The notes below the pieces were generated by a model that was given only the letters and a program-made list of their open reading frames with translations, was not told the origin of the DNA and did not search any database. A stretch of 64,000 bases of DNA, taken from contig NZ_JARUKW010000001.1 of assembly GCF_029688845.1 (NCBI RefSeq), positions 372,001-436,000 on the forward strand, given 5' to 3'. The translations under genes and the position numbers were made by a program. Position 1 is the first letter of the stretch. Each line of letters begins with the position of its first letter. The stretch comes from Natronococcus sp. A-GB1. Its GTDB lineage: Archaea > Halobacteriota > Halobacteria > Halobacteriales > Natrialbaceae. This document shows, in pieces, positions 25,623 through 34,146 of the stretch.

Positions 25623-27017
25623 ATGGTTACCCAGATCAAGGACCCGGTACACGGGTACATCGAGCTGCCGGAACCGCTGGTCGAGCGCGTCGTCGACCGG
25701 GCGGCGTTCCAGCGGCTCCGGTACGTCCGACAGCTGTCGGCGACGAACCTCGTCTACCCGGGCGCGAACCACACGCGCTTCGAGCACAGTCTGGGAGTCT
25801 ATCACCTCGGTCGGACGGTGTTCGAGAACCTGCGCGAGGAGCCCTACTTCGTGCGCGACACGCCCGAGTCCACCCTCGACGAGATTCAGCGGACCCTCGA
25901 GTGTGCCTGTCTGCTCCACGACGTCGGTCATCCGCCGTTTTCCCACATCTGCGAGCCGTTTCTGGACACGGGCGAGATTCGCGAGCGCCTCGCCGACCGC
26001 GGACTGCGCGCGGCGTTTCGCGACGCCGGCGTCGACGGGGCGCCGCTCCGGACAGCGAACGACCACGAACTGCTCGGCTGTCTGATCGTCCTTCGGGAGT
26101 TCCAGGAGGACCTGGAGGCGATGGGGGTCGACCCGTTCGAGGTCTGTGCGTACGTGCTGGGCTACAGCCTCGTCTACGAGCGCGGCGGTCCCTGGCAGCA
26201 CGGACTCGGCGCCCAGCTGCTCCACTCGCCGATCGACGTCGACCGACTGGACTACATCACGCGGGACAACCAGATGACGGGTGCGGACGTCCTGAGCTTC
26301 GACACCGATCGGATGGTCGATTCCTACACCGCCCACCCCGAGGAGGGGCTGGCGCTCTCCGAGAAGGCCCTGTCGACGCTCGGCAACTACCTCGAGGGCC
26401 GGATTGCGCTGTACATGTGGGTGACCCAGCACCACAAGTCGGTGTACGCGAACATCCTCTTGCGGGAGCTCGTCGAGGAGCTTGCGGCTGTAACGGGCGA
26501 ACCGCCGGTGACGCTCGAGGGGATTCTCGAGGGGTACGTCGACGACAACACGGTGATGGAGCGACTCCGGGTCGCCGCCCGCGACAACCCCGAAACGACG
26601 CTCGCGGCGCTCCACGAGCGCTTTCGGCGGCGACGGTTCCCGAAGACCTGCTGGAAACACCGCATTGCCTACGCCGACCGCATCGACGCCGACCTCGACG
26701 CCTTCGGCCAGTGGCTCGTCTCGAACGACGCTCGGCTGGAGGCAGCGCTCGCCGAGCGGTTCGACTTGCCCGCTCACGAGGTCTGGATCGAGCGCTCGTA
26801 CGTCCCGGAGTACGAGCCTGCGGAGCTAAAGGAGATCCCGATCGCCTACGGCGGGACGACTCGCTCGGCGGGCGACTGGGGGCTGTACGGCGAGCGGGCG
26901 TTCGACGCGCCGATCCCGTTCGTCTACGTTCCCGACGGGCACAAGACGAACGCCACGGAGTGGCTCGTCGATCGGTTCTACGCGGAACACGGCGGCGGAC
27001 GCGAGGGTGGGAGCTGA
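25623..27017 (+). CDS. HD domain phosphohydrolase (COG1078/SAMHD1-like)
   Basis: 464 residues. The N-terminus KDPVHGYIELPEPLVERVVD and FQRLRYVRQLSATNLVYPGANHTRFEHSLGVYHL is characteristic of the dGTPase/SAMHD1 group; His55 and the HD pair at 99-100 (CLLHDVGHPPFSH), plus the later HSPIDVDRLDYITRD Asp, give the H-HD-D metal site. Likely a (d)NTP triphosphohydrolase. Family size is normal. It stands alone after the cofG gene. Confidence 0.88.
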   Translation: MVTQIKDPVHGYIELPEPLVERVVDRAAFQRLRYVRQLSATNLVYPGANHTRFEHSLGVYHLGRTVFENLREEPYFVRDTPESTLDEIQRTLECACLLHDVGHPPFSHICEPFLDTGEIRERLADRGLRAAFRDAGVDGAPLRTANDHELLGCLIVLREFQEDLEAMGVDPFEVCAYVLGYSLVYERGGPWQHGLGAQLLHSPIDVDRLDYITRDNQMTGADVLSFDTDRMVDSYTAHPEEGLALSEKALSTLGNYLEGRIALYMWVTQHHKSVYANILLRELVEELAAVTGEPPVTLEGILEGYVDDNTVMERLRVAARDNPETTLAALHERFRRRRFPKTCWKHRIAYADRIDADLDAFGQWLVSNDARLEAALAERFDLPAHEVWIERSYVPEYEPAELKEIPIAYGGTTRSAGDWGLYGERAFDAPIPFVYVPDGHKTNATEWLVDRFYAEHGGGREGGS

Positions 27018-27105
27018 TCCCTCGAGACGCCAAAACTATCCTGTTGTCCGGACCTACCAGTGAAGCGGCAACGACGTATATTCTGGTTCGAGCCGTAGGA
27101 ATCGT

Positions 27106-27348
27106 ATGCACAGTGATACCATTGCGTTCGGCGTTCCGGTTGCCGGGCTCGTCCTGGGTGCAGCGATCCTCGTCGGCAGCCTCTTCCTCGGCGGGCTGTC
27201 GATCGTCTCCGTCGGTGGCGGCGCCATCGGCCTGCTGGCTATCGCCGCGCTCGCGCTCGCGGTCGCCCGCTCGGTGAGCGAGGAGCCGACCGTCGAACTC
27301 ACAGAACGCGAGGACGACGAACCTGGACTCGCCCGCGGCGCGAAGTGA
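27106..27348 (+). CDS. Small membrane protein
   Basis: 80 residues with two hydrophobic segments (about 7-29, FGVPVAGLVLGAAILVGSLFLGG, and 33-54, IVSVGGGAIGLLAIAALALAVA) and an acidic C-terminal tail. GTATATTCT at about 27075-27083 lies 27 bp upstream of the ATG, giving a leaderless mRNA. The stop is 7 bp before repeat element A, which then acts as the 3' flank. Function unknown. Confidence 0.65.
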   Translation: MHSDTIAFGVPVAGLVLGAAILVGSLFLGGLSIVSVGGGAIGLLAIAALALAVARSVSEEPTVELTEREDDEPGLARGAK

Positions 27349-27355
27349 GTGGAGT

Positions 27356-27439
27356 TATAGTAGCCACTGAACGTCAGTGCGCACCCGATCGCACGATGGC
27401 TGTGCGATCGGTGTGCAAACAGTTTCAGTTGTTACTATA
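27356..27439 (+). repeat. 84-bp palindromic element A, copy 1
   Basis: Ends are inverted repeats TATAGTAGCCACTGA / TCAGTTGTTACTATA. The centre is a perfect 10-bp stem CCGATCGCAC...GTGCGATCGG with a 7-nt loop, plus a small CACTGA/TCAGTG stem. The reverse complement recurs at 34686-34769 with only about four changes. It lies between convergent genes and encodes the last codons (Tyr-Ser-Asn-Asn-stop) of the minus-strand gene. MITE or terminator-type repeat. Confidence 0.85.
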
Positions 27440-27709
27440 GACGATCCGGTACCGGTCATCATCCGCTCGCTCGAGCGTCGCCGCCTCGCGAAGACTCACG
27501 GTGCGCCCGGTTGGATTCGGCTCGATAACGGCATCGACGTCGACCGACTCGAGGGTTCCCAGCAACTGCGCCTTCGGGGGTCCCTGGGTCGCCCCGCAGT
27601 CGTAGATCGTGAGCAGACCGCGCTCGCTTCCCTCGCGCTCGTAGACGACGAGATGGGCGTGGTTCGGCAGCCGCCAGCTGCGGTCGTCGATCTCGAGGAG
27701 GTGGTTCAT
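27425..27709 (-). CDS. Haloarchaeal protein of unknown function, 94 residues
   Basis: ATG at 27709 (MNHLLEIDDRSWRLPNHAHLVVYERE). The protein is a run of beta strands (HLVVYEREGSERGLLTIYDCGA ... DRYRIVYSNN) with no recognised domain. It starts upstream of the cofH terminator, so it may be transcribed with cofH or from its own promoter. The final four residues and stop lie inside element A, so the repeat defines its C-terminus. Its family is not known to me. Confidence 0.6.
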   Translation of the reverse strand: MNHLLEIDDRSWRLPNHAHLVVYEREGSERGLLTIYDCGATQGPPKAQLLGTLESVDVDAVIEPNPTGRTVSLREAATLERADDDRYRIVYSNN

Positions 27710-27732
27710 AGGCGCCGGTACGCGCGGCGTCG

Positions 27733-27740
27733 GCAAAAAG
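27733..27740 (-). terminator. T-run after cofH
   Basis: On the minus strand, GCTTTTTGCC begins about 12 bp after the cofH stop. Confidence 0.4.
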
Positions 27741-27751
27741 CTGCGTCGGGA

Positions 27752-29125
27752 TCAGTCGTCGGCCGGAACCGTCCGCTCGTCGCGCTCGAGCAGCGGCGTC
27801 CCGTCGGCCTTCGGGCCGAGCTCGGGGCCGAACGGCGGCTCATCGGGATCGATCACGCGCCGTTTCTCGTAGTCGGTCGACCGCTCGACTGGAACGCGGC
27901 CGATCGACTCGATTAGTTCGACGTAGTCCGAAAAGGAGCGGAACTCGCCGTACTCGCCGCCCGCGCGCTTGGTGATCTCTTCGGAGAGGATCGTCCCCAT
28001 GAAGTCGTCGGCGCCACAGGAGAGCATCTTCAGCCCCTGCTCGTCGCCGTACTTCACCCACGAGGACTGGATGTGATCGACGTTGTCGAGGAACAGTCGC
28101 GAGACGGCGATCAGTAGCTCGTCCTCGTCGTCGCTCGGACCGCTCGAGACGACGTCGTGTTCGAACAGCGGCGTGTTCTGATGGACAAAGGAGAGGGGGA
28201 CGAACTCCGTGATCGCGCCGTCGACGCGCTCCTGGAGGTCACGGACTCGTTTCAGATGTATCGCGTGGTGGGCCTCGTTCTCGACGTGGCCGTACATGAT
28301 CGTCGCGGTGAGCCCGAGCCCGACGTCCGCGGCGGCCTCCATCGCCTCGAGCCAGCCGTCGGTGCCGATCTTGCCGGGACAGATCACCTCTCGGATCTCG
28401 TCGACGAGTATCTCGGCTGCCGTTCCTGGAACGGTGTCTAGTCCTGCGTCCTGTAATCTGCGGTAGACCTCCTCGTAGGACCAGTCGGTCCCTCGGCAGG
28501 CGTGGTAGGCCTCCTCGGGAGTCATCGAGTGGACGTGAACCCCGTCGACGCTCATCGCTTCCAGTTGTGCGGCGTAGGTGCCGGGATCGGTTTCGTAGGT
28601 TCCGGGCGGTTTGAAGTTGACTTCCTTCGGAGTCGGATGACTGCGAAGAATCTCGAGGTGCTCGTCGTCGAGGGCGAACGCGGGGTGGAGCCCCGACACC
28701 GACGTGACCTCGTAGATCCCCCGGTCGACCGCATCGGCGACGGTTTCGCGGGAGTCGGCGGGCGTCTTCGTAAACCCGGCCATCTCGGCCTCGTACTCGC
28801 TCTCGAAGGTGTGAGCGGCGTCCTTGAAGTTACAGAACAGACAGCCGACGTTGCAGGCGGTGGTGACGTTGTTGTTCAGGTTCGCGACGAAGGTGACCTC
28901 CTCGCCGACGACGTTGGCTCGGCGTCGGTCGGCGGCCTCGAGTACGCGCTCCTTGCGTCGGCGGTCGATCCCCTCGATATCGGTCCCCGTCGTCAGCAGT
29001 TCGATCGCGTCGTCGACGGTCAGCCGGTCGCCGTCCCGGGCCTTCGCGAGCGCGTTCTCGAAGGACTGGTCGGTGTCGGGAACGTGATCGAACTCGAGAT
29101 CTGCCTCGGTCACCGGTCGCTCCAT
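27752..29125 (-). CDS. cofH: FO synthase subunit 2, CofH (radical SAM)
   Basis: 457 residues. Cluster C91-x3-C95-x2-C98 in TTACNVGCLFCNF, followed by the AKDAAHTFESE-like segment and VSGLHPAFALDDEHLEILRSHPTPK. 5-amino-6-(D-ribitylamino)uracil:tyrosine 4-hydroxyphenyl transferase, the first half-reaction of FO synthesis, with CofG (24311-25483). Divergent from purC across a 270-bp space. A CTTTTTGCC run at 27733-27739 follows the stop as a probable terminator. Confidence 0.95.
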   Translation of the reverse strand: MERPVTEADLEFDHVPDTDQSFENALAKARDGDRLTVDDAIELLTTGTDIEGIDRRRKERVLEAADRRRANVVGEEVTFVANLNNNVTTACNVGCLFCNFKDAAHTFESEYEAEMAGFTKTPADSRETVADAVDRGIYEVTSVSGLHPAFALDDEHLEILRSHPTPKEVNFKPPGTYETDPGTYAAQLEAMSVDGVHVHSMTPEEAYHACRGTDWSYEEVYRRLQDAGLDTVPGTAAEILVDEIREVICPGKIGTDGWLEAMEAAADVGLGLTATIMYGHVENEAHHAIHLKRVRDLQERVDGAITEFVPLSFVHQNTPLFEHDVVSSGPSDDEDELLIAVSRLFLDNVDHIQSSWVKYGDEQGLKMLSCGADDFMGTILSEEITKRAGGEYGEFRSFSDYVELIESIGRVPVERSTDYEKRRVIDPDEPPFGPELGPKADGTPLLERDERTVPADD

Positions 29126-29360
29126 CGGCGTATCAATACCAGTACAGCGAGAAAAGGGTGGTGGATCGGTCGTTCAGTTCGTGCGAGTCCCGGTCTCTCG
29201 GCGGCTGCGAGCGGTCGGGTTCGTCCCGTTCACGCACCGAGAGTCCGGAGGGATGCCGGTCTGGCGTATGTTGTCAATAGTTAGTCACTCTGGAGCCGCA
29301 GTGGGAGCCGTCCGCGCCGATACTGAAACCTTCTTACCGCCCGGCCTCCGCATCTGACAT

Positions 29361-29402
29361 ATGAACCGCGGCCGCCCGGCTGCCCAGAGGTGTCTCGGAT
29401 GA
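29361..29402 (+). CDS. 13-residue leader ORF coupled to purC
   Basis: ATG AAC CGC ... GGA TGA, encoding MNRGRPAAQRCLG. Its stop overlaps the purC start as ATGA (29399-29402). CTTCTTA at 29332-29338 is about 27 bp upstream, so transcription may start at this ATG, making it a leaderless leader peptide. Comparable tiny coupled ORFs precede purQ and the feoB-like gene in this window. Coding status is unproven. Confidence 0.35.
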   Translation: MNRGRPAAQRCLG

Positions 29403-30418
29403 CGAGCGTCAAGGAGTTCCACATCGAGGAGGAGGCCACCGCCGACAGCCTCGGTGCGGGCTCGTTCGTCTTCACCGACGACTACTCCGTGTTCGACTGG
29501 GGGAAGATGCCCGACCAGATCCCCGATAAGGGCGCGAGCCTCTGTACGATGGGCGCCTTTAATTTCGAGCTCCTCGAGGAGGCCGGCGTGCCGACCCACT
29601 ACCGCGGCGTCGTCGAGAACGGCGAGGTCCGCTCGCTCGAGGAGGCCTCGCGCCCGCCCTGGCAGATGGCGATCGACCTCACCCAGACGCCGAAGCTGCC
29701 CAACGAGGGCCTGGAGTACGACTACGACAGCTACCACGAGGCCGCGGGGGAGAACTTCCTGATCCCCCTCGAGATCGTCTTCCGAAACCGGGTCCCGATC
29801 GGATCGAGCCTGCGCCGGCGCACCGAGCCAGCTGACCACGGGCTCGAGTTTGACTCCTGGCCTGACGAACCCGTCGACCTCCCGGAGCCGGTCGTCGAGT
29901 TCACGACGAAGTACGAGGAGACCGATCGCCAACTCGACCGTGCGGAGGCCGACGAGATCGCCGGGAAGGCCGACCTCGACGAGCTCGAGTCGCTCGCACT
30001 CGAGGTCAACCGGGTCATCACCGAACAGGCCGCCGAAACCGAGCTGGTCCATCAGGACGGCAAGATCGAGTGTCTCTACTACAAGGGCGACGTCGGGGTC
30101 GCGGACGTCGTCGGCACGTTCGACGAGAACCGTTTCAGCTACGGGGCGACCCAGCTCTCGAAGGAGGTGCTGCGCCAGTACCACAAGCGAACCCAGCCCG
30201 AGTGGGTCCAGGCCGTCGAGGCCGCGAAGGCACAGGCTAAACAGGAGGATATCGCCGACTGGCGGTCCCTCTGTGACGTCGAGCCGAAACCGCTCGACGA
30301 CCGCGTGCTCGAGACGGCCCGAAACATGTACTGTGCCGGCACCAACACCTACACCGGACTGGACGTCTTCGACGCCCCGCCGCTCTCGAGTGCCATTGGC
30401 TCCGTTCAGGGGCTGTAG
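29399..30418 (+). CDS. purC: Phosphoribosylaminoimidazole-succinocarboxamide synthase
   Basis: 339 residues from the ATG at 29399 (GTG at 29390 is an alternative). SAICAR synthetase signatures: FVFTDDYSVFDWGKMPDQIPDKG at the ATP-binding lobe, VFRNRVPIGSSLRRR and the Lys/Glu-rich C-lobe. The long haloarchaeal form carries about 100 residues more than the bacterial enzyme. Seventh step of purine synthesis. T-run TTTTT at 30441-30445 after the stop. purS and purQ are 14 kb away. Confidence 0.93.
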   Translation: MTSVKEFHIEEEATADSLGAGSFVFTDDYSVFDWGKMPDQIPDKGASLCTMGAFNFELLEEAGVPTHYRGVVENGEVRSLEEASRPPWQMAIDLTQTPKLPNEGLEYDYDSYHEAAGENFLIPLEIVFRNRVPIGSSLRRRTEPADHGLEFDSWPDEPVDLPEPVVEFTTKYEETDRQLDRAEADEIAGKADLDELESLALEVNRVITEQAAETELVHQDGKIECLYYKGDVGVADVVGTFDENRFSYGATQLSKEVLRQYHKRTQPEWVQAVEAAKAQAKQEDIADWRSLCDVEPKPLDDRVLETARNMYCAGTNTYTGLDVFDAPPLSSAIGSVQGL

Positions 30419-30440
30419 TTCGGGCGCTCTCTCGAGTCGA

Positions 30441-30445
30441 TTTTT
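30441..30445 (+). terminator. T-run after purC
   Basis: CGATTTTTGACGG 23 bp after the purC stop. Confidence 0.4.
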
Positions 30446-30485
30446 GACGGACGGGCGACGGTCCGACACCAGAGACGAACGGTTC

Positions 30486-30777
30486 GACCCCCCTCCCCCC
30501 AGTGTGTCCAGTGTCTTCGGTCGTCTTGCATGTGGTCATCTCCGTATGCGGTCCCTGGAACAGTGTACGGATACAACCGCGACACGTACTGTGATTGCAC
30601 TGTCGATTATCTCTATGACAATCCATCTACCCCGATCTCTCCTCGAACGGACCTGTCGCTCCCTCTTTTTTTGCTATCGTCCGGAAAGATACTAATTACA
30701 AGTTTTGGTCGACAAGCGTCGACAACCTCATCCCACACTCAGTCTCCGAGACACTGGACACAATGGGGTGGGGGGTT
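30486..30777. other. Candidate replication origin: inverted ORB-like repeats around an AT-richer core
   Basis: Left element (30486-30520, read on the minus strand) and right element (30746-30777, plus strand) share GACACTGGACACA followed by TGGGG and a run of six G, that is, an ORB-like TCCAGTG core plus the G-string of haloarchaeal origin recognition boxes. They face each other across about 225 bp. The part near 30600-30720 is roughly half A+T, with TTTTTTTT and AGATACTAATTACAAG, in a genome of about 65% GC. This matches the layout described for Halobacterium and Haloferax origins. No orc1/cdc6 gene adjoins. Confidence 0.55.
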
Positions 30778-30963
30778 CTGGAGGCGGCGGACGGTGCCCC
30801 CTCCGGACAATGTTTCGTTTCACACACCGAGTCCGGAGTCGGCCGGACCGTTCGGAACGGGCGCGCTCGAGACGGTCCGGAACGAGCGTTACACCCTCCG
30901 CGTCGTCACCGAGCCGGGCGCTCGACGTACTGCCGCTCGAGTCCGACCAACCTCATGAGCGGA

Positions 30964-31170
30964 CTACGGGTCGGCAGCGTCAGTCGGCTCTTCCGGCTCC
31001 GGGACGACGTCCGACGAGTATTCGGCCATTCGAAACTCCGTCGATCCACAGCGACAGCTCCCCTTCGTTCCGATCGGTTTGATCGTTCCGTCCGGCCATA
31101 CTTCGGCGGCGTAAGCGGATTCGCAGGAGGTGCAGACGGCCATCCTTCGTCCACTCTCCCCGTCGGGCAT
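30964..31170 (-). CDS. Small zinc-ribbon-like protein
   Basis: 68 residues; a C-x2-C pair (AVCTSCESAY) and a C-x-C pair (GSCRCGSTEF) can bind one zinc ion. Tail is acidic (PEPEEPTDAADP). TATCTATTATC upstream at about 31192-31204 predicts a transcript starting at the ATG at 31170; an internal ATG at 31143 is possible. TACGGCGCCGTA (31170-31181), a perfect 12-bp palindrome, abuts the start codon. Located beside the candidate origin. Possibly a nucleic-acid-binding accessory protein; that is inference. Confidence 0.65.
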   Translation of the reverse strand: MPDGESGRRMAVCTSCESAYAAEVWPDGTIKPIGTKGSCRCGSTEFRMAEYSSDVVPEPEEPTDAADP

Positions 31171-31181
31171 ACGGCGCCGTA
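31170..31181 (-). promoter_or_regulatory. Palindrome abutting the zinc-ribbon gene start
   Basis: TACGGCGCCGTA, perfect 12-bp dyad at the predicted transcription start. Third example in this window of a palindrome touching an ATG. Confidence 0.3.
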
Positions 31182-31291
31182 CTGTTCGTCCGATAATAGA
31201 TATTGTGTGAGGACTCGGGTGAAAAACGAGGTCGAACGTCTTCCGCGCGGAAACGTCGTCTGTGACGGACTTCGAGGACGCTCGAACCGTC

Positions 31292-32365
31292 TCAGGGAGC
31301 AGGCAGCGTCACGAAGAACGTCGACCCCTCGCCGGGCTCGGAGTCGACCTCGATGCTCCCGCCGTGGCGCTCGGCGATCCGCTCACACAGCGCGAGGCCG
31401 ATCCCCGTTCCCTCGTACTCCTCGCGGCTGTGGAGTCGATCGAAGACGTCGAAGATCCGATCCTGATCACCGGGAGCGATCCCGATCCCGTCGTCGCTGA
31501 CCGCGACGATCCACTCGCCGTCGCTCTCCTCGGCCTCCACGTGAACCCGTGGCGGATCCTCGCCCGAGTACGTGATCGCGTTCTCGAGCAGGTTCTGAAA
31601 CAGCCGCCGGAGCTGGCTGCGATCGCCCTCGACCATCGGTAGCGACCCGATCGTCAGCTCGCCGTCATCGTCGTCGACGGCCATCTGGAGGTCCGTGCTG
31701 ACCTCCTCGAGAACGTTCTCGAGGTCGACGGGCTCGAACGGGTCCCCGCGGGTCTCGACGCGGGAGTACTCGAGCAGCCCCTCGATCATGTCCCGCATTC
31801 GTTCGGCGCCGTCGACGGCGAACTCGATGAACTCCCGGCCGTCCTCGTCGAGCTCGTCCTCGTAGCGACGCTCGATCAGGCCGAGGTAGCTCGTGATCAT
31901 TCGCAGGGGTTCCTGGAGGTCGTGGGAAACGGCGTAAGCGAACTGCTGGAGGCGTTCGTTGGACTCCTCGACCCGCCGTTCGCTCAGCTTACGGTCGGTG
32001 ATGTTCCAGTGGGAGACGATCGCGTACAGCTCGTCCTCGTAGCGCGTCCGTTCGACGGTCAGCTGGAACCACTGCTGCGAGTCCGGCGAGTGGCAGGGGT
32101 ACTCGAGGGTAAACGTCTCCTGTTCGCCCTCAAGGACGGCCCGAACGCCCTCGACCGCCTGCTCGGCGTACGGGCTGTCGCTGTCCTCGCAGACCTCGAC
32201 GTAGTTGACGCCGACGCTGTCGACCAGCGGCTGGAGTTCGTTCTCCTCGGCGAAGGACTTCCAGGCCTCGTTCGTCCCCAGAATCGCGCCCTCATCGTCC
32301 AGCACTGCGATGTTCGGCGCGAGCGTATCGAGGACGTGTGACCCCAGCCCCTCGGGTATCTCCAT
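31292..32365 (-). CDS. PAS-domain sensor histidine kinase
   Basis: 357 residues from the ATG at 32365. The PAS sensor (about 10-125) is followed by HisKA with phospho-acceptor His148 in AVSHDLQEPLRMI, and a complete HATPase_c domain with N box LLENAITYSG, G1 DDGIGIAPGD, and G2 GTGIGLALCERI. No membrane segment, so it is cytoplasmic and senses an internal signal through PAS. No response regulator adjoins, which is common in haloarchaea. Its partner is unknown. Confidence 0.92.
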   Translation of the reverse strand: MEIPEGLGSHVLDTLAPNIAVLDDEGAILGTNEAWKSFAEENELQPLVDSVGVNYVEVCEDSDSPYAEQAVEGVRAVLEGEQETFTLEYPCHSPDSQQWFQLTVERTRYEDELYAIVSHWNITDRKLSERRVEESNERLQQFAYAVSHDLQEPLRMITSYLGLIERRYEDELDEDGREFIEFAVDGAERMRDMIEGLLEYSRVETRGDPFEPVDLENVLEEVSTDLQMAVDDDDGELTIGSLPMVEGDRSQLRRLFQNLLENAITYSGEDPPRVHVEAEESDGEWIVAVSDDGIGIAPGDQDRIFDVFDRLHSREEYEGTGIGLALCERIAERHGGSIEVDSEPGEGSTFFVTLPAP

Positions 32366-32506
32366 ACGAACAGGTCCGGCTGCTGCTGTAAATGCCGTTC
32401 GGTCGTCCCGTTGACCCACCCGACGGAGGGGGATGGCGGTTCCACGAAGTCGACCACGAAAAAGTAACACTCATGTGAGCCGATACGAAAGGAACGGCCG
32501 AAAGCG

Positions 32507-32749
32507 ATGAGTCCCGTCACTCCCGGTGGAATCCTTGCGGGTGTTACGTCCGGTATCTTCGCGGGTATTGTCCCGTTCAGCGTTACGACGGTCGTTCTCT
32601 CGATGCTGGCGGTGTTTATGTTCGCGATGCTGTTGCTGGCCGTTGCACCGCTGGTTTCGGAGGACCGAAGCGCACGGCTCGGCACGGCCGCGAGCGACGA
32701 CCGTGCGACCGACGAGCGCGCGACCATCGAGCCGAACGAAGCCGACTGA
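32507..32749 (+). CDS. Small membrane protein
   Basis: 80 residues: one or two hydrophobic segments (about 8-30 and 30-50, IVPFSVTTVVLSMLAVFMFAMLLLAVAPL) and an acidic cytoplasmic tail (EDRSARLGTAASDDRATDER). No homologue recognised. Divergent from the histidine kinase, convergent with the formamidase gene. Confidence 0.55.
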   Translation: MSPVTPGGILAGVTSGIFAGIVPFSVTTVVLSMLAVFMFAMLLLAVAPLVSEDRSARLGTAASDDRATDERATIEPNEAD

Positions 32750-32814
32750 GACGCGCCGGACGGGCGGAGTCGGCTGTTTTCCCCCTGCGAATCCGAGCGT
32801 TACGTCGGCCGGAG

Positions 32815-34137
32815 TCAGGCCTCTCGTTCACCTTCGCCGTACTGTTCTCGAACGAGGTGTTCGATCCCCCGGTCCTCGAGGACGTCCATCGGCGCGAGCA
32901 TGTCGAGCTGGACCACGCCCGGCAGCCGGCCGATCTGGACGCCGCCGGTGAACGTACACCGCGAGCGTACCTCGCCCTCGCTCATCTCGAGTAGCTTGCC
33001 GGCCCGATCGAAGGCGTTCTCCGTCGCGTCGTTGATCGTCGCGCCCGTTCCGACGACCTGAATGGGCCCCATCTCCTCGAGCAGGTCGACGCCGTGTTCG
33101 TCGGCGAGCGCGCGCCCGGTCTCGAGTTCGTCGTCGCTGTACGGTTTGCTGATAAACGGCAGATCCTCCTCGTTGGGCAGGAGGATCGGCCCGTCGATCT
33201 CGAGACCCTTGATCACCCCGACGTCCATCCGCACCCTGCCGCTGACGTCGGTCGTGTGCAGGGAGAGCTCGCCGTCGCCCTGGTTGGCGTGGAGGTCCCC
33301 GACGTAGACGCCCGCGCCGTCGACCTTGACGGGACAGATCAGCGTCGCGCCCGCACGGACCTCGGGGATGTCCATGTGGCCGTCGGTGCGGGCCTCGAGT
33401 TCGGCCTCGCTCTCGAGTCCCCAGTCGTGGTCGGTTTCGAGGAGGAACTGACCGAAGTCGCCAGCGTTGTGGGAGTCGGGCAGCTCCACGGACGGTGTGG
33501 TCCCGATATTGCCGACGAAGGGGCGCAGCCGACCGAGCGTGCCGGGCATCTCGGAGGGTGCGTACAGCAGGATCGGGTGCTGGCGGGAGTTTTCGGGGAT
33601 GTCCATCAGCTCCGTGGCGTCCTCGGCGAGGTCGTGTGCGGCGTCCTCGTCGACCGTGATTCCTACCGTGTGATCCTCGTCGAAGACGACGGTGTAGCCG
33701 TACTCGAAACCAAACGAGGAGGCGTTGGCGCCACACTCCGCACAGCGGATCGCCTCCTCGCCGGTGCCCTCGACGATCGACTCGGGCCACTCGGTGCCGC
33801 AGTCGGGACAGCGGTGGTCGACAAACGGGTCGTCGCCGAACGCCTCCGTTCGCTCGCGCATCGACCCCGTGCTCGTCGCGAGGCTCGTCACCTCGACGTC
33901 CCGGATCGTCAGCGCCACGGCGTCGCCGACCTCGGCGTTCTCGACCCGAATCGGCCTCGTTACCTCGTGGCCGCCCCGGAACTCGGGAGTGATCATCGGC
34001 CCCCAGCAGCCCGGCGGGGTGTAGGTCTCGATCGTCCCGCCGTCGGCCACCGTTCCCGCCCACTCCTGGTCGGGGCCGACGAGTCCGAGCGTGTACTGGT
34101 CGACCGACAGCTCCTGTTGAACCTCTCGCTGTGCCAT
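32815..34137 (-). CDS. fmdA: Acetamidase/formamidase family protein
   Basis: 440 residues from the ATG at 34137 (the open frame extends upstream only as shadow). FmdA/AmdA signatures: TIETYTPPGCWGPMITPEF, GDLHANQGDGELSLHTTDVSG, and PILLPNEEDLPFISKPYSDDELE. Hydrolyses formamide or acetamide to ammonia and acid. An unusual insert, CPDCG ... CAECG near residues 100-130, forms a four-Cys zinc ribbon not needed in bacterial formamidases. ABC transporter genes usually linked to FmdA are absent. Confidence 0.9.
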   Translation of the reverse strand: MAQREVQQELSVDQYTLGLVGPDQEWAGTVADGGTIETYTPPGCWGPMITPEFRGGHEVTRPIRVENAEVGDAVALTIRDVEVTSLATSTGSMRERTEAFGDDPFVDHRCPDCGTEWPESIVEGTGEEAIRCAECGANASSFGFEYGYTVVFDEDHTVGITVDEDAAHDLAEDATELMDIPENSRQHPILLYAPSEMPGTLGRLRPFVGNIGTTPSVELPDSHNAGDFGQFLLETDHDWGLESEAELEARTDGHMDIPEVRAGATLICPVKVDGAGVYVGDLHANQGDGELSLHTTDVSGRVRMDVGVIKGLEIDGPILLPNEEDLPFISKPYSDDELETGRALADEHGVDLLEEMGPIQVVGTGATINDATENAFDRAGKLLEMSEGEVRSRCTFTGGVQIGRLPGVVQLDMLAPMDVLEDRGIEHLVREQYGEGEREA

Positions 34138-34146
34138 TGTGCGTGA

